This document shows, piece by piece, positions 41,013 through 50,927 of a stretch of DNA of 53,919 nucleotides. The position numbers and the translations under genes are program-made. Origin of the DNA: DSUN01 sp035527715 (GTDB taxonomy: Bacteria > Planctomycetota > PUPC01 > DSUN01). The number at the start of each line of letters is the position of its first letter. Positions within the stretch are counted from its first letter, which is position 1. Location of the stretch: assembly GCA_035527715.1 (NCBI GenBank), contig DATKZY010000260.1, forward strand, positions 1 through 53,919, read 5' to 3'. The notes under the pieces were generated by a model. The model was not told the origin of the DNA. It saw only the letters and a list, made by a program, of their open reading frames with translations, and did no database searches.

Positions 41013-41414
41013 CTCGCCCGGGTCTTCGGCGTCGGGTTCGGGCGGGGGGGCTTCGGGGTGCCGCGCGCGCAGCTCGGCGCCAACCTGGTCGAGGAGGCGG
41101 GTCATCTCGATGGCCTTCTCGATGGAGGGGTCGAACTGGAAGGCGAGCTCGGGGGCCTCGCGGAGCCCGAGGCCCTTGGCCACGTGGGAGCGGATGAGGC
41201 CGCGGGCGCTGGCGAGCCCCCGCTCGGCCGTGCGCCGCTTCGCCTCGTCGCCGAGGACCGAGTAGTACACGGTCGCGCGCCTCAAGTCGTCCGTGGCCGC
41301 GACGCGGGTGATGGTGACGAGTTCGAGGCGAGGGTCGTGCAGGTCCCGGATCAGGAAGAGGCTCACGTCCTCGCGGATGCGCTCGGCCACTCGAGCGGCG
41401 CGGCGGTTGGGCAT
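41010..41414 (-). CDS. rbfA: Ribosome-binding factor A
   Basis: The 134-residue protein starts MPNRRAARVAERIREDVSLF and has LELVTITRVAATDDLRRATV and YYSVLG, the RbfA KH-like fold. The family helps 16S rRNA and 30S subunit maturation. Its C-terminal tail is Pro/Glu-rich (RHPEAPPPEPDAEDPGE). The start at 41414 overlaps the stop of the DUF503 gene (TGATG), which implies coupling. It is the last gene of the nusA-infB-DUF503-rbfA cluster. Confidence 0.9.
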   Translation of the reverse strand: MPNRRAARVAERIREDVSLFLIRDLHDPRLELVTITRVAATDDLRRATVYYSVLGDEAKRRTAERGLASARGLIRSHVAKGLGLREAPELAFQFDPSIEKAIEMTRLLDQVGAELRARHPEAPPPEPDAEDPGE

Positions 41415-41695
41415 CAGTAGATCTCCACCTCGTAGTCCACGAGCTGCGCCACGGGGTGCAGCCGCACCAGGTCCACGATCTTCGCCAGGCCGCCGTCCAC
41501 GTACTGGGCGTCGGTGCCGACCATGGCGATGCCGAGGACGGCGTGCTGGCGGTTGTCCTGCGAGGCTACCTCGGCCACCGAGACGTTGTGGCGGTTGCGG
41601 ATGATGTCCTTGAGGCTCTTGACCACGCGGCGCTTGTCCTTGAGCGACAAGGCGTCGCGGATGACGAGCTTGAGGGTCAACGTGCCAACGGTCAT
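41414..41695 (-). CDS. DUF503 family protein
   Basis: The 93-residue protein reads MTVGTLTLKLVIRDALSLKD, KRRVVKSLKDIIRNRHNVSV, then AEVASQDNRQHAVLGIAMVG, the full DUF503 pattern. This small family of unknown function is almost always encoded between infB and rbfA. The ATG at 41695 is selected because the conserved fold begins there. A TTG 18 nt upstream is also in frame, and neither has a good ribosome site. It probably depends on translation from infB. Confidence 0.85.
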   Translation of the reverse strand: MTVGTLTLKLVIRDALSLKDKRRVVKSLKDIIRNRHNVSVAEVASQDNRQHAVLGIAMVGTDAQYVDGGLAKIVDLVRLHPVAQLVDYEVEIY

Positions 41696-41761
41696 GGGAT
41701 TTTCGATTGCCAATTGGCGGCGTGCGATTGCCGATGGGCGATTGGGGGGAAAGCCCAGAGG

Positions 41762-44122
41762 CTAGAGCTTTCGCTTGATTTCCTGGATGTCGTAGGCCTC
41801 GATCACGTCGCCCTCTTTCACGTCGTCGTAGCCGGCGATCTTGATCCCGCACTCCTGGCCGTTGGTGGCCTCGCGGACGTCGTCCTTGACGTGGCGGAGG
41901 GAGGCGACCTTGCCCTCGTAGACGACGATGCTGTTGCGGGTGAGGCGGAGCAGGCTGTTGCGGGCGATGCGGCCGTCGGTGACGTAGGACCCGGCGACGG
42001 TGCCGACCTTGGAGACCTTGAAGACCTTGCGGACGTCGGCGTGGCCGGTGACGGTCTGGCGGCGTTCGGGATCGAGGCGGCGCTCAAGGGCCGCCTTCAT
42101 CTCGTCGGTCAGGTGGTAGATGACGTTGTAGAGGCGCACCTCGATGTCCATCTTCTCCGCCAGCGCGCGCGCCGAGGGCTCGGGCACGACGCTGAAGCCG
42201 ATGATCACGGCGTCGGAGGCGTCGGCCAGCAACACGTCGCTGTCGTTGATCCCGCCGACGGCGGAGTGGAGGAGGTTGACGCGGACCTCGCTGGTCCCGA
42301 TGTCGTTGAGGGACTTGCGAATGACCTCGAGGGTGCCGTGGACGTCGGCCTTGAGGATGACTCGGACTTCTTTCTGCCCGGTGTCCTTGAGGGTGTCGAA
42401 GAGGTTTTCGAGGGTGACGTGCTGGCGCTCGGCGATGCTGGCCTCGCGCGCGCGGCGCTCGCGGGTCGCGGCGATCTGGCGAGCGGTCTCGTAGTCGGCC
42501 GGCGCCGTGGCGAGGTCGCCGGCCGCGGGGACGCTGGCGAGGCCTGAAATCTCGACGGGGATGGAGGGCCCGGCCTCGTCGAGCGCGACGCCGCGGTGGT
42601 CGTGGAGGCTGCGCGCCCGGCCGTAGGCCCTGCCGCACAGCAACACGTCGCCCCGGCGCAGGGTGCCCTCGCGCACGAGGATGGTGGCCACGGGGCCGCG
42701 GCCCTCGGAGAGCTTGGCCTCGAGGACCACGCCGCGGGCCGGCCTATTGGGGTTGGCCTTGAGCTCGAGGATTTCGGCCTGGAGGGCCAGGGTCTCGATG
42801 AGGTCGGCGATGCCGGCCCCCGTGACGGCGGAGACGTGGACGACCTCGACGTCGCCGCCCCACTGCACGGGCAGCAGGCTGCGCTGCGAGAGCTGCTCCA
42901 TCACCCGCTGGGGGTTGGCGCTCGGCAGGTCGCTCTTGTTGACGGCGACGACGATGGGCACCTTGGCGGCCCGGGCGTGGTTGATCGCCTCGTCGGTCTG
43001 CGGCATCACCCCGTCGTCGGCGGCGATGACCAGCACCACGATGTCGGTCACCTGCGCGCCGCGCGCGCGCATGGCGGTGAATGCCTGGTGGCCCGGGGTG
43101 TCGAGGAAGGTCACGGTGCGGCCCTCGTGGACGACGGTGTAGGCGCCGATGTGCTGGGTGATGCCGCCGAACTCGCTGGCCACGACGCGCGTCTTGCGGA
43201 TGGCGTCGAGCAGCGAGGTCTTGCCGTGGTCCACGTGGCCGAGGAAGGCGACCACGGGGGGCCGCAGCACCAGGTCCTCGGGGCGGTCGGCCACGGCCTG
43301 GGCGTCGGCCAGTTCGCCCTCGAGGTCGCGCCCGCGGCGGATCTCGATCTCGACGCCGTGGACGGAGCCCAGCAGCGCGACCACGTCGTCGCCCAGCGTG
43401 TCGTTCACGCTGCCCACCGGCAGCGCGTTCCTGAGGATCGTGGCCATCAGCTCGTCCACCTTGATCCCCGCGCTCTGCGAGAGGGAGCGGACGGTGACGG
43501 GGAAGTCGACGGCGATCTTGGTGGGCCGGCTGGGGGCCTGGGGCACGAAGGGGCGGCCGGTCGAAGGGGTGCGGCCACCCCGGATGGGGCGTCGCGTCCG
43601 CCGACGCGGCGGCACGGCGCCGGGCGGGCGCCGCTCCTTGACGCGCACGTGGGGGCCGTACTCGCGGACCGAGGCATCGTACTTGGGCAGCTCGATGCGG
43701 CGCACGATCTCGGCGCTCTCGCGCCCCTTGGGGGGTGGGGTGCGGCGCACGGCCTCGGCGCCCTCGCGGTCCGCCGGGCGCTTGCGGAACTTCTCCTTCC
43801 CCGCAGGCTCTGCGTCCAGGACAGTGGGCTCGACGTACTCCGGCCGCTCCGGCTTGGGCCGCGGAGGGTGGGGGCGCCCGACCCCCTTCTTGGGGCTGGG
43901 GCCGGCGGCCGGCTCCTCGGGCGCCGCCGCGCCCGGCGGAGTGGGCGCCGCGGCCTCGGCCGGCGCCGTGCGGCCGTAGGCGGCGCGCACCGCGGTGGCC
44001 TGCGGCGCCTCGATCGTGCTCGAGTGCGACTTGACCTCCATCCCCATCGCCCGGCACTTGGCGACGAGGTCATTGTTGGCAACGCCGAGTTCCCTGGCGA
44101 GGTCGTATAGCCGGATACGCAA
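41762..44122 (-). CDS. infB: Translation initiation factor IF-2
   Basis: The 786-residue protein brings initiator tRNA to the ribosome. The N-terminal IF2N motif MRIRLYDLARELGVANNDLV is followed by a long Pro/Ala/Arg-rich linker, then the GTPase domain with G1 GHVDHGKTS (near 290), G3 DTPGH, and G4 NKSD. Domains II to IV follow, ending ECGIKIAGYDDVKEGDVIEA. Length and motifs are normal. The start at 44122 has AGGAGAT upstream. It follows nusA on the same strand after 44 nt. Confidence 0.95.
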   Translation of the reverse strand: MRIRLYDLARELGVANNDLVAKCRAMGMEVKSHSSTIEAPQATAVRAAYGRTAPAEAAAPTPPGAAAPEEPAAGPSPKKGVGRPHPPRPKPERPEYVEPTVLDAEPAGKEKFRKRPADREGAEAVRRTPPPKGRESAEIVRRIELPKYDASVREYGPHVRVKERRPPGAVPPRRRTRRPIRGGRTPSTGRPFVPQAPSRPTKIAVDFPVTVRSLSQSAGIKVDELMATILRNALPVGSVNDTLGDDVVALLGSVHGVEIEIRRGRDLEGELADAQAVADRPEDLVLRPPVVAFLGHVDHGKTSLLDAIRKTRVVASEFGGITQHIGAYTVVHEGRTVTFLDTPGHQAFTAMRARGAQVTDIVVLVIAADDGVMPQTDEAINHARAAKVPIVVAVNKSDLPSANPQRVMEQLSQRSLLPVQWGGDVEVVHVSAVTGAGIADLIETLALQAEILELKANPNRPARGVVLEAKLSEGRGPVATILVREGTLRRGDVLLCGRAYGRARSLHDHRGVALDEAGPSIPVEISGLASVPAAGDLATAPADYETARQIAATRERRAREASIAERQHVTLENLFDTLKDTGQKEVRVILKADVHGTLEVIRKSLNDIGTSEVRVNLLHSAVGGINDSDVLLADASDAVIIGFSVVPEPSARALAEKMDIEVRLYNVIYHLTDEMKAALERRLDPERRQTVTGHADVRKVFKVSKVGTVAGSYVTDGRIARNSLLRLTRNSIVVYEGKVASLRHVKDDVREATNGQECGIKIAGYDDVKEGDVIEAYDIQEIKRKL

Positions 44123-44166
44123 GCTTCATCTCCTAGTGCGGACTCAGGGCCGGCCGGCCCCGGCCG

Positions 44167-45702
44167 CTACGCGCCGGCGCCCTCATCGGGCGGCTTCTCC
44201 TCGGGGGGCGGCGGCGCCTCGCTCGATTCGGTAACGGGGGGCTCCTCGGACGGGGCAGAGCGGGCCTCTGGGGCCTCTTCGGCGGGCGTCTGCGCGCCCT
44301 GCGTGGCGGCGGGCTCGTCCGCCCCGGCATCCTCCGCGGCCCCGGGCTCGGCGCCGGTCGCCTCCTGGGCTTCTGGCTGGGCGGCCGAGGCGTCCTCGCC
44401 CTCGGGCGGGGCGGCCCCGGCCTCCTTCGCCTCGGGTTGCGCGGCGGCTTCGGCCTCGGGTTGGGCGGCGGCTTCGGCCTCGGCTTGGGCGGCGGCTTCG
44501 GCCTCGGCGCGGGCGGCGGCTTCGGCCTCGGCGCGGGCGGCGACTTCGGCCTCGGCGCGGGCGACGGCGATCTGCTCGGCAGCGACCTTGGCCCGGGCGT
44601 AGATCTCCTGGGCCAGTTCCTCGCCAATGCTGAAGCGCTCGGCCCAGGCGGCCGCGCCCTCGGCGATGTCCTCCACCGAGTAGCCCATCTGGAACACGCG
44701 CTGGGCGAAGCGGTCGGGCAGGCCCTCGAGGCCCTCGAGGGCCGAGGCCAGCTCCTGCTGCTCGCGCTCGGCCTCGGCCTCGCTCAGGATGTCTATGTCG
44801 CAGTCGCACAGCTTGGCGGCCAGGCGCACGTTGCGCCCGCGCTTGCCGATGGCCAGCGACAGCTCGTCCTCGGCCACGACCACCCGCGCGCGCCCGAACT
44901 CGTTGATCACCACCACGTCCTTCACCTCGGCCGGCTTCAGCGCGTTGGCGATGAACACGTCCTTCGAGTCGCTCCACCGCACGATGTCTATCTTCTCGTC
45001 GTTCAGCTCGGACACGATGTTCTTGATGCGCGAGCCGCGCACGCCCACGCAGGCGCCCACGCCGTCGACCTTGATGTCGGCGCTGGCGACGGCGACCTTG
45101 GTGCGGTAGCCGGGCTCGCGGGCGATGACCATGATCTCGATCGTGCGGTCGCCGATCTCGGGGACTTCGAGCTCGAAGAGCCGGCGGATGAACTCCTCGT
45201 GGCTGCGGGAGAGGACGATGCGGACTCGGCTGCCCTCGCGGCGGACCTCCTTGAGGTAGCAGCGGATGCGGTCGCCGATGCGGTAGCCCTCCTCGGAGAC
45301 CTGTTCGCTGCGGGGCAGGATGCCCTCGGTGCGGCCGAGGTTGACGATCAGGCGGTTGCCCTCGAAGCGCTGGATGGTGCCGCTGACGATCTGCTTGAGG
45401 CGGGCCTCGTAGTCGCGGAAGATCGCCTCCTGCTCGGCGTCGCGGATCCTCTGGATGATCACCTGCTTGGCCGTCTGGGCCGCGATGCGCCCGATGTCCA
45501 CCGCGTCGATCGGCTCGTTCCCGTCGTAGGCCTCGATCTGGCCGCTCTCGCGGTCCACGAAGACCGCGATGTCGGCCCTCGGGCCGTAGAACTTCCGCGC
45601 CGCCGTCAGGAGCGCATCCTCGAGAGCGTCGAAGATGAGCTCCTTCTCAATGTCCTTGTCCCGATGAATGCTGTCCACCAGCCGCAAGACCTCGCCGTTC
45701 AA
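44167..45702 (-). CDS. nusA: Transcription termination/antitermination factor NusA
   Basis: The 511-residue protein has an N-terminal RNA-polymerase-binding domain (ALEDALLTAARKFYGP), an S1 domain (VSGTIQRFEGNRLIVNLGRT) and two KH domains (GACVGVRGSRIKNIVSELND, ELSLAIGKRGRNVRLAAKL). After about residue 340 comes a helix-hairpin region, and the last 130 residues are low-complexity Ala/Glu/Pro (AEAEAAARAEAEAAAQAEAE), absent from most NusA proteins. TTG 45702 with AGGAG eight bases before is the best start. The usual rimP gene before nusA is absent; a repeat and terminator lie there instead. Confidence 0.92.
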   Translation of the reverse strand: MNGEVLRLVDSIHRDKDIEKELIFDALEDALLTAARKFYGPRADIAVFVDRESGQIEAYDGNEPIDAVDIGRIAAQTAKQVIIQRIRDAEQEAIFRDYEARLKQIVSGTIQRFEGNRLIVNLGRTEGILPRSEQVSEEGYRIGDRIRCYLKEVRREGSRVRIVLSRSHEEFIRRLFELEVPEIGDRTIEIMVIAREPGYRTKVAVASADIKVDGVGACVGVRGSRIKNIVSELNDEKIDIVRWSDSKDVFIANALKPAEVKDVVVINEFGRARVVVAEDELSLAIGKRGRNVRLAAKLCDCDIDILSEAEAEREQQELASALEGLEGLPDRFAQRVFQMGYSVEDIAEGAAAWAERFSIGEELAQEIYARAKVAAEQIAVARAEAEVAARAEAEAAARAEAEAAAQAEAEAAAQPEAEAAAQPEAKEAGAAPPEGEDASAAQPEAQEATGAEPGAAEDAGADEPAATQGAQTPAEEAPEARSAPSEEPPVTESSEAPPPPEEKPPDEGAGA

Positions 45703-45727
45703 AACCGCAACTCCTCGACATCGGACG

Positions 45728-45812
45728 CTGGATGGTGGGGTGGATGGTCGGTGGGGCGCCTCCGGCCACGGGCCGTGCACCCGGTCGCCCGCTCACCCAG
45801 CCGTCCAATCGT
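45728..45812. repeat. Degenerate GGATGG-type inverted repeat before nusA
   Basis: CTGGATGGTGGGGTGGATGG on the left loosely pairs with CGCTCACCCAGCCGTCCAAT on the right, with a GCC-rich centre. It resembles the hairpin at 20086-20155 in composition. No promoter for nusA is clear within it. Confidence 0.4.
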
Positions 45813-45820
45813 CCTTTCCG

Positions 45821-45854
45821 TATTAACAAAAAGAGTGGGAGACGGTCCCACTCT
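45821..45854 (-). terminator. Intrinsic terminator of the ABC ATPase gene
   Basis: On the minus strand AAGAGTGGGA (45854-45845) pairs with TCCCACTCTT (45839-45830) around a five-base loop, followed by TTTTGTTAAT. It ends the transcript of the gene at 45938-47068 and insulates nusA. Confidence 0.85.
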
Positions 45855-45937
45855 TGACCAACCCACCGTGAGGCGCCGGAAAAGGCGACAATCTGCTTTT
45901 CCGCGGCGGAAAAGTTGAATGTCCCCTTTTCCGCCCC

Positions 45938-47068
<1,131 letters not shown>

Positions 47069-47151
47069 GATTCACCCAAGTCGCGGCCGCGGGCAACGAG
47101 GCACCTGCCGCCGCTGCGTTCTCAGGGCGCAGTGGCGCCGTGCAAAGCTTC

Positions 47152-47179
47152 ATTATACTGGCACATGCGGCGGAGTCAA
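47152..47179 (-). promoter_or_regulatory. Promoter of the ABC ATPase gene
   Basis: On the minus strand TTGACT (47179-47174) and a perfect TATAAT (47157-47152) are 16 nt apart. The -35 box overlaps the last codon and stop of the upstream HsdS-like gene. Confidence 0.6.
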
Positions 47180-47835
47180 GCGCCATTCGGCTTCCGCAGG
47201 CGGCTGTCGAGGCCCGACGCCAATTCGTCGAGCCGGGCCTCTGCTTCGGCAAGGCGCCCGCTGTCGTGCAGCCGTGCGACCTCGCGCCACCGCGCGCCCA
47301 GCGCCTCCTGCTCCGCCGAGGGCAGCAACGGCACCCGGAGCGACCGGATCTGCGGGAAGCTCACGTTCGGAGTCCCCACCCCGCGCAGGAGCCGCTCGAC
47401 CTGCGACCAGCCCAGCCCCGAGCGCAGGAACGTGACGACGTAGTACGGGCTCATGCCCCGCAGGCGGATCAAGTCCACGAAGCAGCTCACGGTGGCCTTC
47501 AGCGGCTGGCGGAAGACCGTGAAGCGCTTCCGCGCCAGCGTGCCGACGCCGGAGCGGGCCAGCACCACGTCGCCCGCCCGCAAGCGGCAGCGGGGCGGGT
47601 CGTGGGGGCAGCCCTCGGCCACGATCACCGCGCGGGCCAGCACCAGCCCCGTCGGCCGCAGCTCCCGCTGCCCCACAATGGTCACCCCCTCCGCCACCGG
47701 CTCGGGGGGCCGCCCGGGCAGGATCGGGCCGTAGGTGATCCGCTCGATGAAGTCCCCCAGCGGCGCCAGCGGCAGCACGCACTCCGCCGCCAGCTCCACC
47801 CGGCCAGGGCGCCAGAACGCGGGATCCCACCGCAT
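47176..47835 (-). CDS. HsdS-like target-recognition protein, orphan
   Basis: The 219-residue protein resembles a single target-recognition half of type I restriction S subunits: ECVLPLAPLGDFIERITYGP, GDVVLARSGVGTLARKR, then LRGVGTPNVSFPQIRSLRVP followed by LLPSAEQEALGARWREVARL, the spacer helix with its Q. No HsdM or HsdR is in the window. It may bind DNA alone or serve a distant methylase. ATG 47835 is chosen because it follows a promoter at 47909-47937 and begins RWDPAFWRPG, as in many S proteins. The ribosome site is weak. Confidence 0.6.
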   Translation of the reverse strand: MRWDPAFWRPGRVELAAECVLPLAPLGDFIERITYGPILPGRPPEPVAEGVTIVGQRELRPTGLVLARAVIVAEGCPHDPPRCRLRAGDVVLARSGVGTLARKRFTVFRQPLKATVSCFVDLIRLRGMSPYYVVTFLRSGLGWSQVERLLRGVGTPNVSFPQIRSLRVPLLPSAEQEALGARWREVARLHDSGRLAEAEARLDELASGLDSRLRKPNGA

Positions 47836-47908
47836 CCCGCGCAAGGCGCGGGAGGCGACGCAGGTGCAGCGCGCGGTGGGTCGGGCAGGTCGTGTCAAGG
47901 TGGCCAGG

Positions 47909-47937
47909 AGTATAGCCGGCGCCCCGTCGGCGGTCAA
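47909..47937 (-). promoter_or_regulatory. Promoter of the HsdS-like gene
   Basis: On the minus strand TTGACC (47937-47932) and TATACT (47914-47909) are 17 nt apart. The start of transcription near 47902 excludes the longer upstream open frame. Confidence 0.55.
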
Positions 47938-47956
47938 GGTCGAGTCGAATAGCGAC

Positions 47957-47985
47957 TTGACATTTGGCGCAACTTGGGGCACAAT
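47957..47985 (+). promoter_or_regulatory. Promoter of the LRR gene
   Basis: TTGACA at 47957-47962 and CACAAT at 47980-47985 are 17 nt apart, about 80 nt before the GTG at 48065 and divergent from the HsdS-like promoter. Confidence 0.5.
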
Positions 47986-48064
47986 AGGGTAGACCCCTCC
48001 TCCTGAGCAATTCGCTCCACCCCCGTCCCGACCCATCACGGCAGAGCCCACCTGGAGACTTCGC

Positions 48065-50398
48065 GTGCTCGCTCACCGGCTTGCCCTCGCTCTGCTGTGC
48101 GCTCCCCTCGCGTCCATCGCCCACGCGGCGGATGGGTCCCCCGAGTCCCCACCGGTCCGGAGGGCGCTGGTCACCGTGTTCCCTGTGAGCAAGCGCCCTC
48201 AGGAGCACCTGGTCGCCCCCGGCGAATGGATGGTCATCGCCGACCAGCACAGCCTGTGGATGCCCCACTACTTCGAGGGCACGACCCCGCAGGTCTTCCG
48301 CAAGCGGGGCGCCGAGGTGTACCTGATCCGGCCGCCCGGCAAGGAGCAGCTCGTCGGCGTCCAGATGAAGTCCCTCACGGGCCGCCTCGAGCTGCGCAGC
48401 GCGCTCGCCACGGGCGCAAACCCCCTGACCATCTGGCCCTACGCCAGCGTGCTCCCCGAGATCCCCGCCCTGCCGCCGGGGCGCCGCTACGCGCTCGCCG
48501 TGGACGGCGTGTCGGACCTCCGGCCCCTCACGCGCCTCCGCGAGCTGTCGGCCCTCAAGCTCGGCTGCGCGCCCGGCGTGGTGGACCTCTCGCCCCTGGC
48601 CGAGCTCACCCGCCTGGAGTCCCTGTGGCTCTCCGGCGCGAGCGCCGACGACCTGTCGCCCCTGGCCGCCCTGCCCAGGCTGCGGGTGCTGCGGATTGAC
48701 CTGTGCAAGGCCATCACCGACCTCACCCCGCTCACCCGCCTGAAGAACCTGCGGGTGCTCGATTTCGACTGCTCGGGCGCGCTGGCCAACGCCGCCCCCC
48801 TGGCGAAGCTGCGGCAGCTCAACGTGCTCGTGCTCCGGCGGTGCCCGGGCCTCCTCGACCTGGCGCCCATGACCCCGCTCGACGAGTTGACCTGGCTCGG
48901 CGTGCACGGCAGCCCGCTGGTGGCCGACCTGACGCCGCTGCGGCACCTGTCGCGCCTCACGACCATCGAGCTCGAGGGCTGCCCGAACCTCACCGACCTC
49001 ACGCCCCTGGCGGGCCTGGCCCGGCTCGAGGCCGTGAGCCTCCGCGCCTGCCCCCGGCTGGCCGACATCTCGCCCCTCGCCACGCTCACCAGGCTCAGCC
49101 GCATGGAGGTCCTCGACTGCCCGCGGGTCATGGACCTCTGGCCCCTCCGCCGCGCCGCCCGGCAGCCCGACCACTTCAGCGTGGACTGGCGGGTGAGCGA
49201 CGAGTCGTCGCTCGCGCAGCATGCCTCCCCCGGCAAGGTCACCCTGGTGATGGACGGCCGCTACGTCAGCGCCGTCGCCATGCCCCCCGAGGCGCTGGGC
49301 GAGGACGACGGCTGGGGCAACATCCTCAGCCGCTCCCTCCGCCCGCCGCCCGGCCTCGCCGGCCACTCGCAGGAGCTTCCCTACCCCGTCGCAGGGCACC
49401 GGCCCGACAGCGTGCTCAACTTCACCCTCGAGGGCCTCCGGGTGTTCCTCAGCGGCGACCGGGGGCCCAGGAAGCTCGTGGGCATCATCGCCTGCTCCCC
49501 CGCCGGCATCGCCGAGGTCCGGCGAGCCGTCGCCGAAGGCGCCAGCCCCCTGATCCTCTGGGCCGATGCCGCCTCCGTCGAGCACCTGCCCCCGCTGCCC
49601 CCGGGCCGCGACTACACGCTCGTCATCCTCGACATCCAGGCCCCCATCAAGCCCCTCGCCCGCGTCGAGAACCTCACGGGCCTCTACCTCGCCCACGCCA
49701 GCACCAGCACGTCCAACCTCGCGCCCATCGCCCACTTGACCGGCCTCAAGACCCTGGTCCTCCGCGAGACCCCGCGAGCCGACTCCCTGAAGCCGCTCGC
49801 CCGGATGACGGGTCTCACCTCGCTCGACCTCTCCCTGTCGCGCCGCGTGCGCGACCTCAAGCCCCTGGCCAAGCTCACCAAGCTGACCACCCTGCGCCTG
49901 TCGTGTCCCCGCCACGTGGACTTCTCGCCGCTTGCCTCGCTGCCCGCCCTCTCCGAACTCATCCTCGAAACCGGCGACCAGTGCACCGACCTGAGCAGCC
50001 TGGGCAACCTCAAAAACCTCCGCACGCTCTCCCTCCGCGCCCACCACAGCGCCCCCGGCATCGGCTTCCTGGCCAACCTCACGCAACTGAAGGCCGTGCG
50101 CCTCTGCGGCCTCGCCGCGCTCACCGACCTCGCGCCCCTGACCGGCCTCGGAAGCCTCGAGGTCGTCATCTTCCGCTCCTGCAACCGCCTCCGCGACCTG
50201 CGGCCCCTCGCGTCGCTCCCCGCCCTCCGCTACCTCGACATCACCACCTGCCCCGGCGCCGCCGACATCCCGATCCTCAGGCACTTCCAGGCCCGCAACG
50301 TCCAGCTCGTCCTCGACACCCACATCTGGCCCCAGCTCGCCCGTGCCCGGCTCGACCTCACCCAGGCCGCCGAGCCAGCCGTGCCCGAGCGCCAGTGA
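48065..50398 (+). CDS. Secreted leucine-rich-repeat protein with internal duplication
   Basis: The 777-residue protein starts with a signal peptide (LALALLCAPLASIAHA). It consists of two similar halves. Each has a beta domain (LVGVQMKSLTGRLELRSALA and ANPLTIWPYASVLPEIPALP, matched by LVGIIACSPAGIAEVRRAVA and ASPLILWADAASVEHLPPLP) followed by 8-10 leucine-rich repeats of 22-23 residues (DLTPLAGLARLEAVSLRACP type). The repeats resemble bacterial internalin-like or SDS22-like LRRs with conserved L-PL-L-L-L-L. No PEP-CTERM or membrane anchor is seen, so it is periplasmic or secreted. GTG start with GGAGA upstream. A binding role is likely; ligand unknown. Confidence 0.8.
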   Translation: MLAHRLALALLCAPLASIAHAADGSPESPPVRRALVTVFPVSKRPQEHLVAPGEWMVIADQHSLWMPHYFEGTTPQVFRKRGAEVYLIRPPGKEQLVGVQMKSLTGRLELRSALATGANPLTIWPYASVLPEIPALPPGRRYALAVDGVSDLRPLTRLRELSALKLGCAPGVVDLSPLAELTRLESLWLSGASADDLSPLAALPRLRVLRIDLCKAITDLTPLTRLKNLRVLDFDCSGALANAAPLAKLRQLNVLVLRRCPGLLDLAPMTPLDELTWLGVHGSPLVADLTPLRHLSRLTTIELEGCPNLTDLTPLAGLARLEAVSLRACPRLADISPLATLTRLSRMEVLDCPRVMDLWPLRRAARQPDHFSVDWRVSDESSLAQHASPGKVTLVMDGRYVSAVAMPPEALGEDDGWGNILSRSLRPPPGLAGHSQELPYPVAGHRPDSVLNFTLEGLRVFLSGDRGPRKLVGIIACSPAGIAEVRRAVAEGASPLILWADAASVEHLPPLPPGRDYTLVILDIQAPIKPLARVENLTGLYLAHASTSTSNLAPIAHLTGLKTLVLRETPRADSLKPLARMTGLTSLDLSLSRRVRDLKPLAKLTKLTTLRLSCPRHVDFSPLASLPALSELILETGDQCTDLSSLGNLKNLRTLSLRAHHSAPGIGFLANLTQLKAVRLCGLAALTDLAPLTGLGSLEVVIFRSCNRLRDLRPLASLPALRYLDITTCPGAADIPILRHFQARNVQLVLDTHIWPQLARARLDLTQAAEPAVPERQ

Positions 50399-50440
50399 CG
50401 TAAGTGCTTGCGTAGCAAGAGCTTCGTCGCTTGGCCGCCC

Positions 50441-50492
50441 AAGGGTGCCAATCAAGGGTGCCAACTCCCCCCCTCTACACTTGGCACCCTTG
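50441..50492. repeat. AAGGGTGCCAA repeat hairpin
   Basis: CAAGGGTGCCAA at 50453-50464 (a near copy at 50441-50451) faces TTGGCACCCTTG at 50481-50492, a 12-bp stem with a 16-nt loop, 43 nt after the LRR stop. It may act as a transcript end. Confidence 0.6.
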
Positions 50493-50578
50493 AAGCCGCG
50501 CAGGGCACTCTTCGGGGCTCTGGGAGCCATAAGCGTATATCCGAAGGCAGGTTACAGGCTCCAACCCGCCCTCCCTCC

Positions 50579-50701
50579 TATCTGTATCACCCCCTGGCTC
50601 TCCGCCGGGTGATACAGTTTGCTGGAGAGGCGAGGATCCCCGATTCTCGGCCGTCCATGCTATCTGTATCACTTTCCCTCCCCCAGGGGTGATACAGATA
50701 G
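50579..50701. repeat. Two tandem TATCTGTATCAC hairpins
   Basis: CTGTATCACCC at 50582 faces GGGTGATACAG ending at 50617. CTATCTGTATCAC at 50660-50672 faces GTGATACAGATAG at 50689-50701. Both share the same TATCTGTATCAC half-site, so they are copies of one element. The gap 50399-51077 holds these, the hairpin at 50441, one further inverted repeat and a promoter, and no gene. Confidence 0.65.
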
Positions 50702-50750
50702 GGTCCGACGCGAGTATGGCCCCCCGTCCTGGCAGGCAGCTCGGCGCCCC

Positions 50751-50842
50751 TATCGTCCTCCTCCTCGTCCCTCGTCCTCGATCCTCTCGGCTTGCGGAGA
50801 GAAGAGTCGAGAACGAGGAAATCGGACGACGACGAGGACGAG
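50751..50842. repeat. CGTCCTCG-rich inverted repeat
   Basis: TCGTCCCTCGTCCTCGATCC before CTCTC on the left faces GAGAGAAGAGTCGAGAACGA and GGACGACGACGAGGACGA on the right, a long imperfect stem of pyrimidine/purine-rich short-period text. Confidence 0.5.
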
Positions 50843-50899
50843 TGAGACCGCGGAGGGAGTCCCCCGGAATCGGCGCCAGACCCTGCGGCGCATCTGCAT

Positions 50900-50927
50900 T
50901 TGACTGGGAAACCTGCTGGAGTATAAT
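50900..50927 (+). promoter_or_regulatory. Promoter of the second PEP-CTERM gene
   Basis: TTGACT at 50900-50905 and a perfect TATAAT at 50922-50927 are 16 nt apart. The leader to the GTG at 51078 would be about 140 nt. Confidence 0.6.

Noticed and set aside
38747..41083. Minus-strand open frame of 778 codons
   Set aside because: It is antisense to the beta-helix gene, with Val/Gly/Ala-rich low-complexity content.
42596..45918. Large plus-strand open frames opposite infB and nusA
   Set aside because: They are antisense shadows; the minus strand encodes intact IF-2 and NusA.
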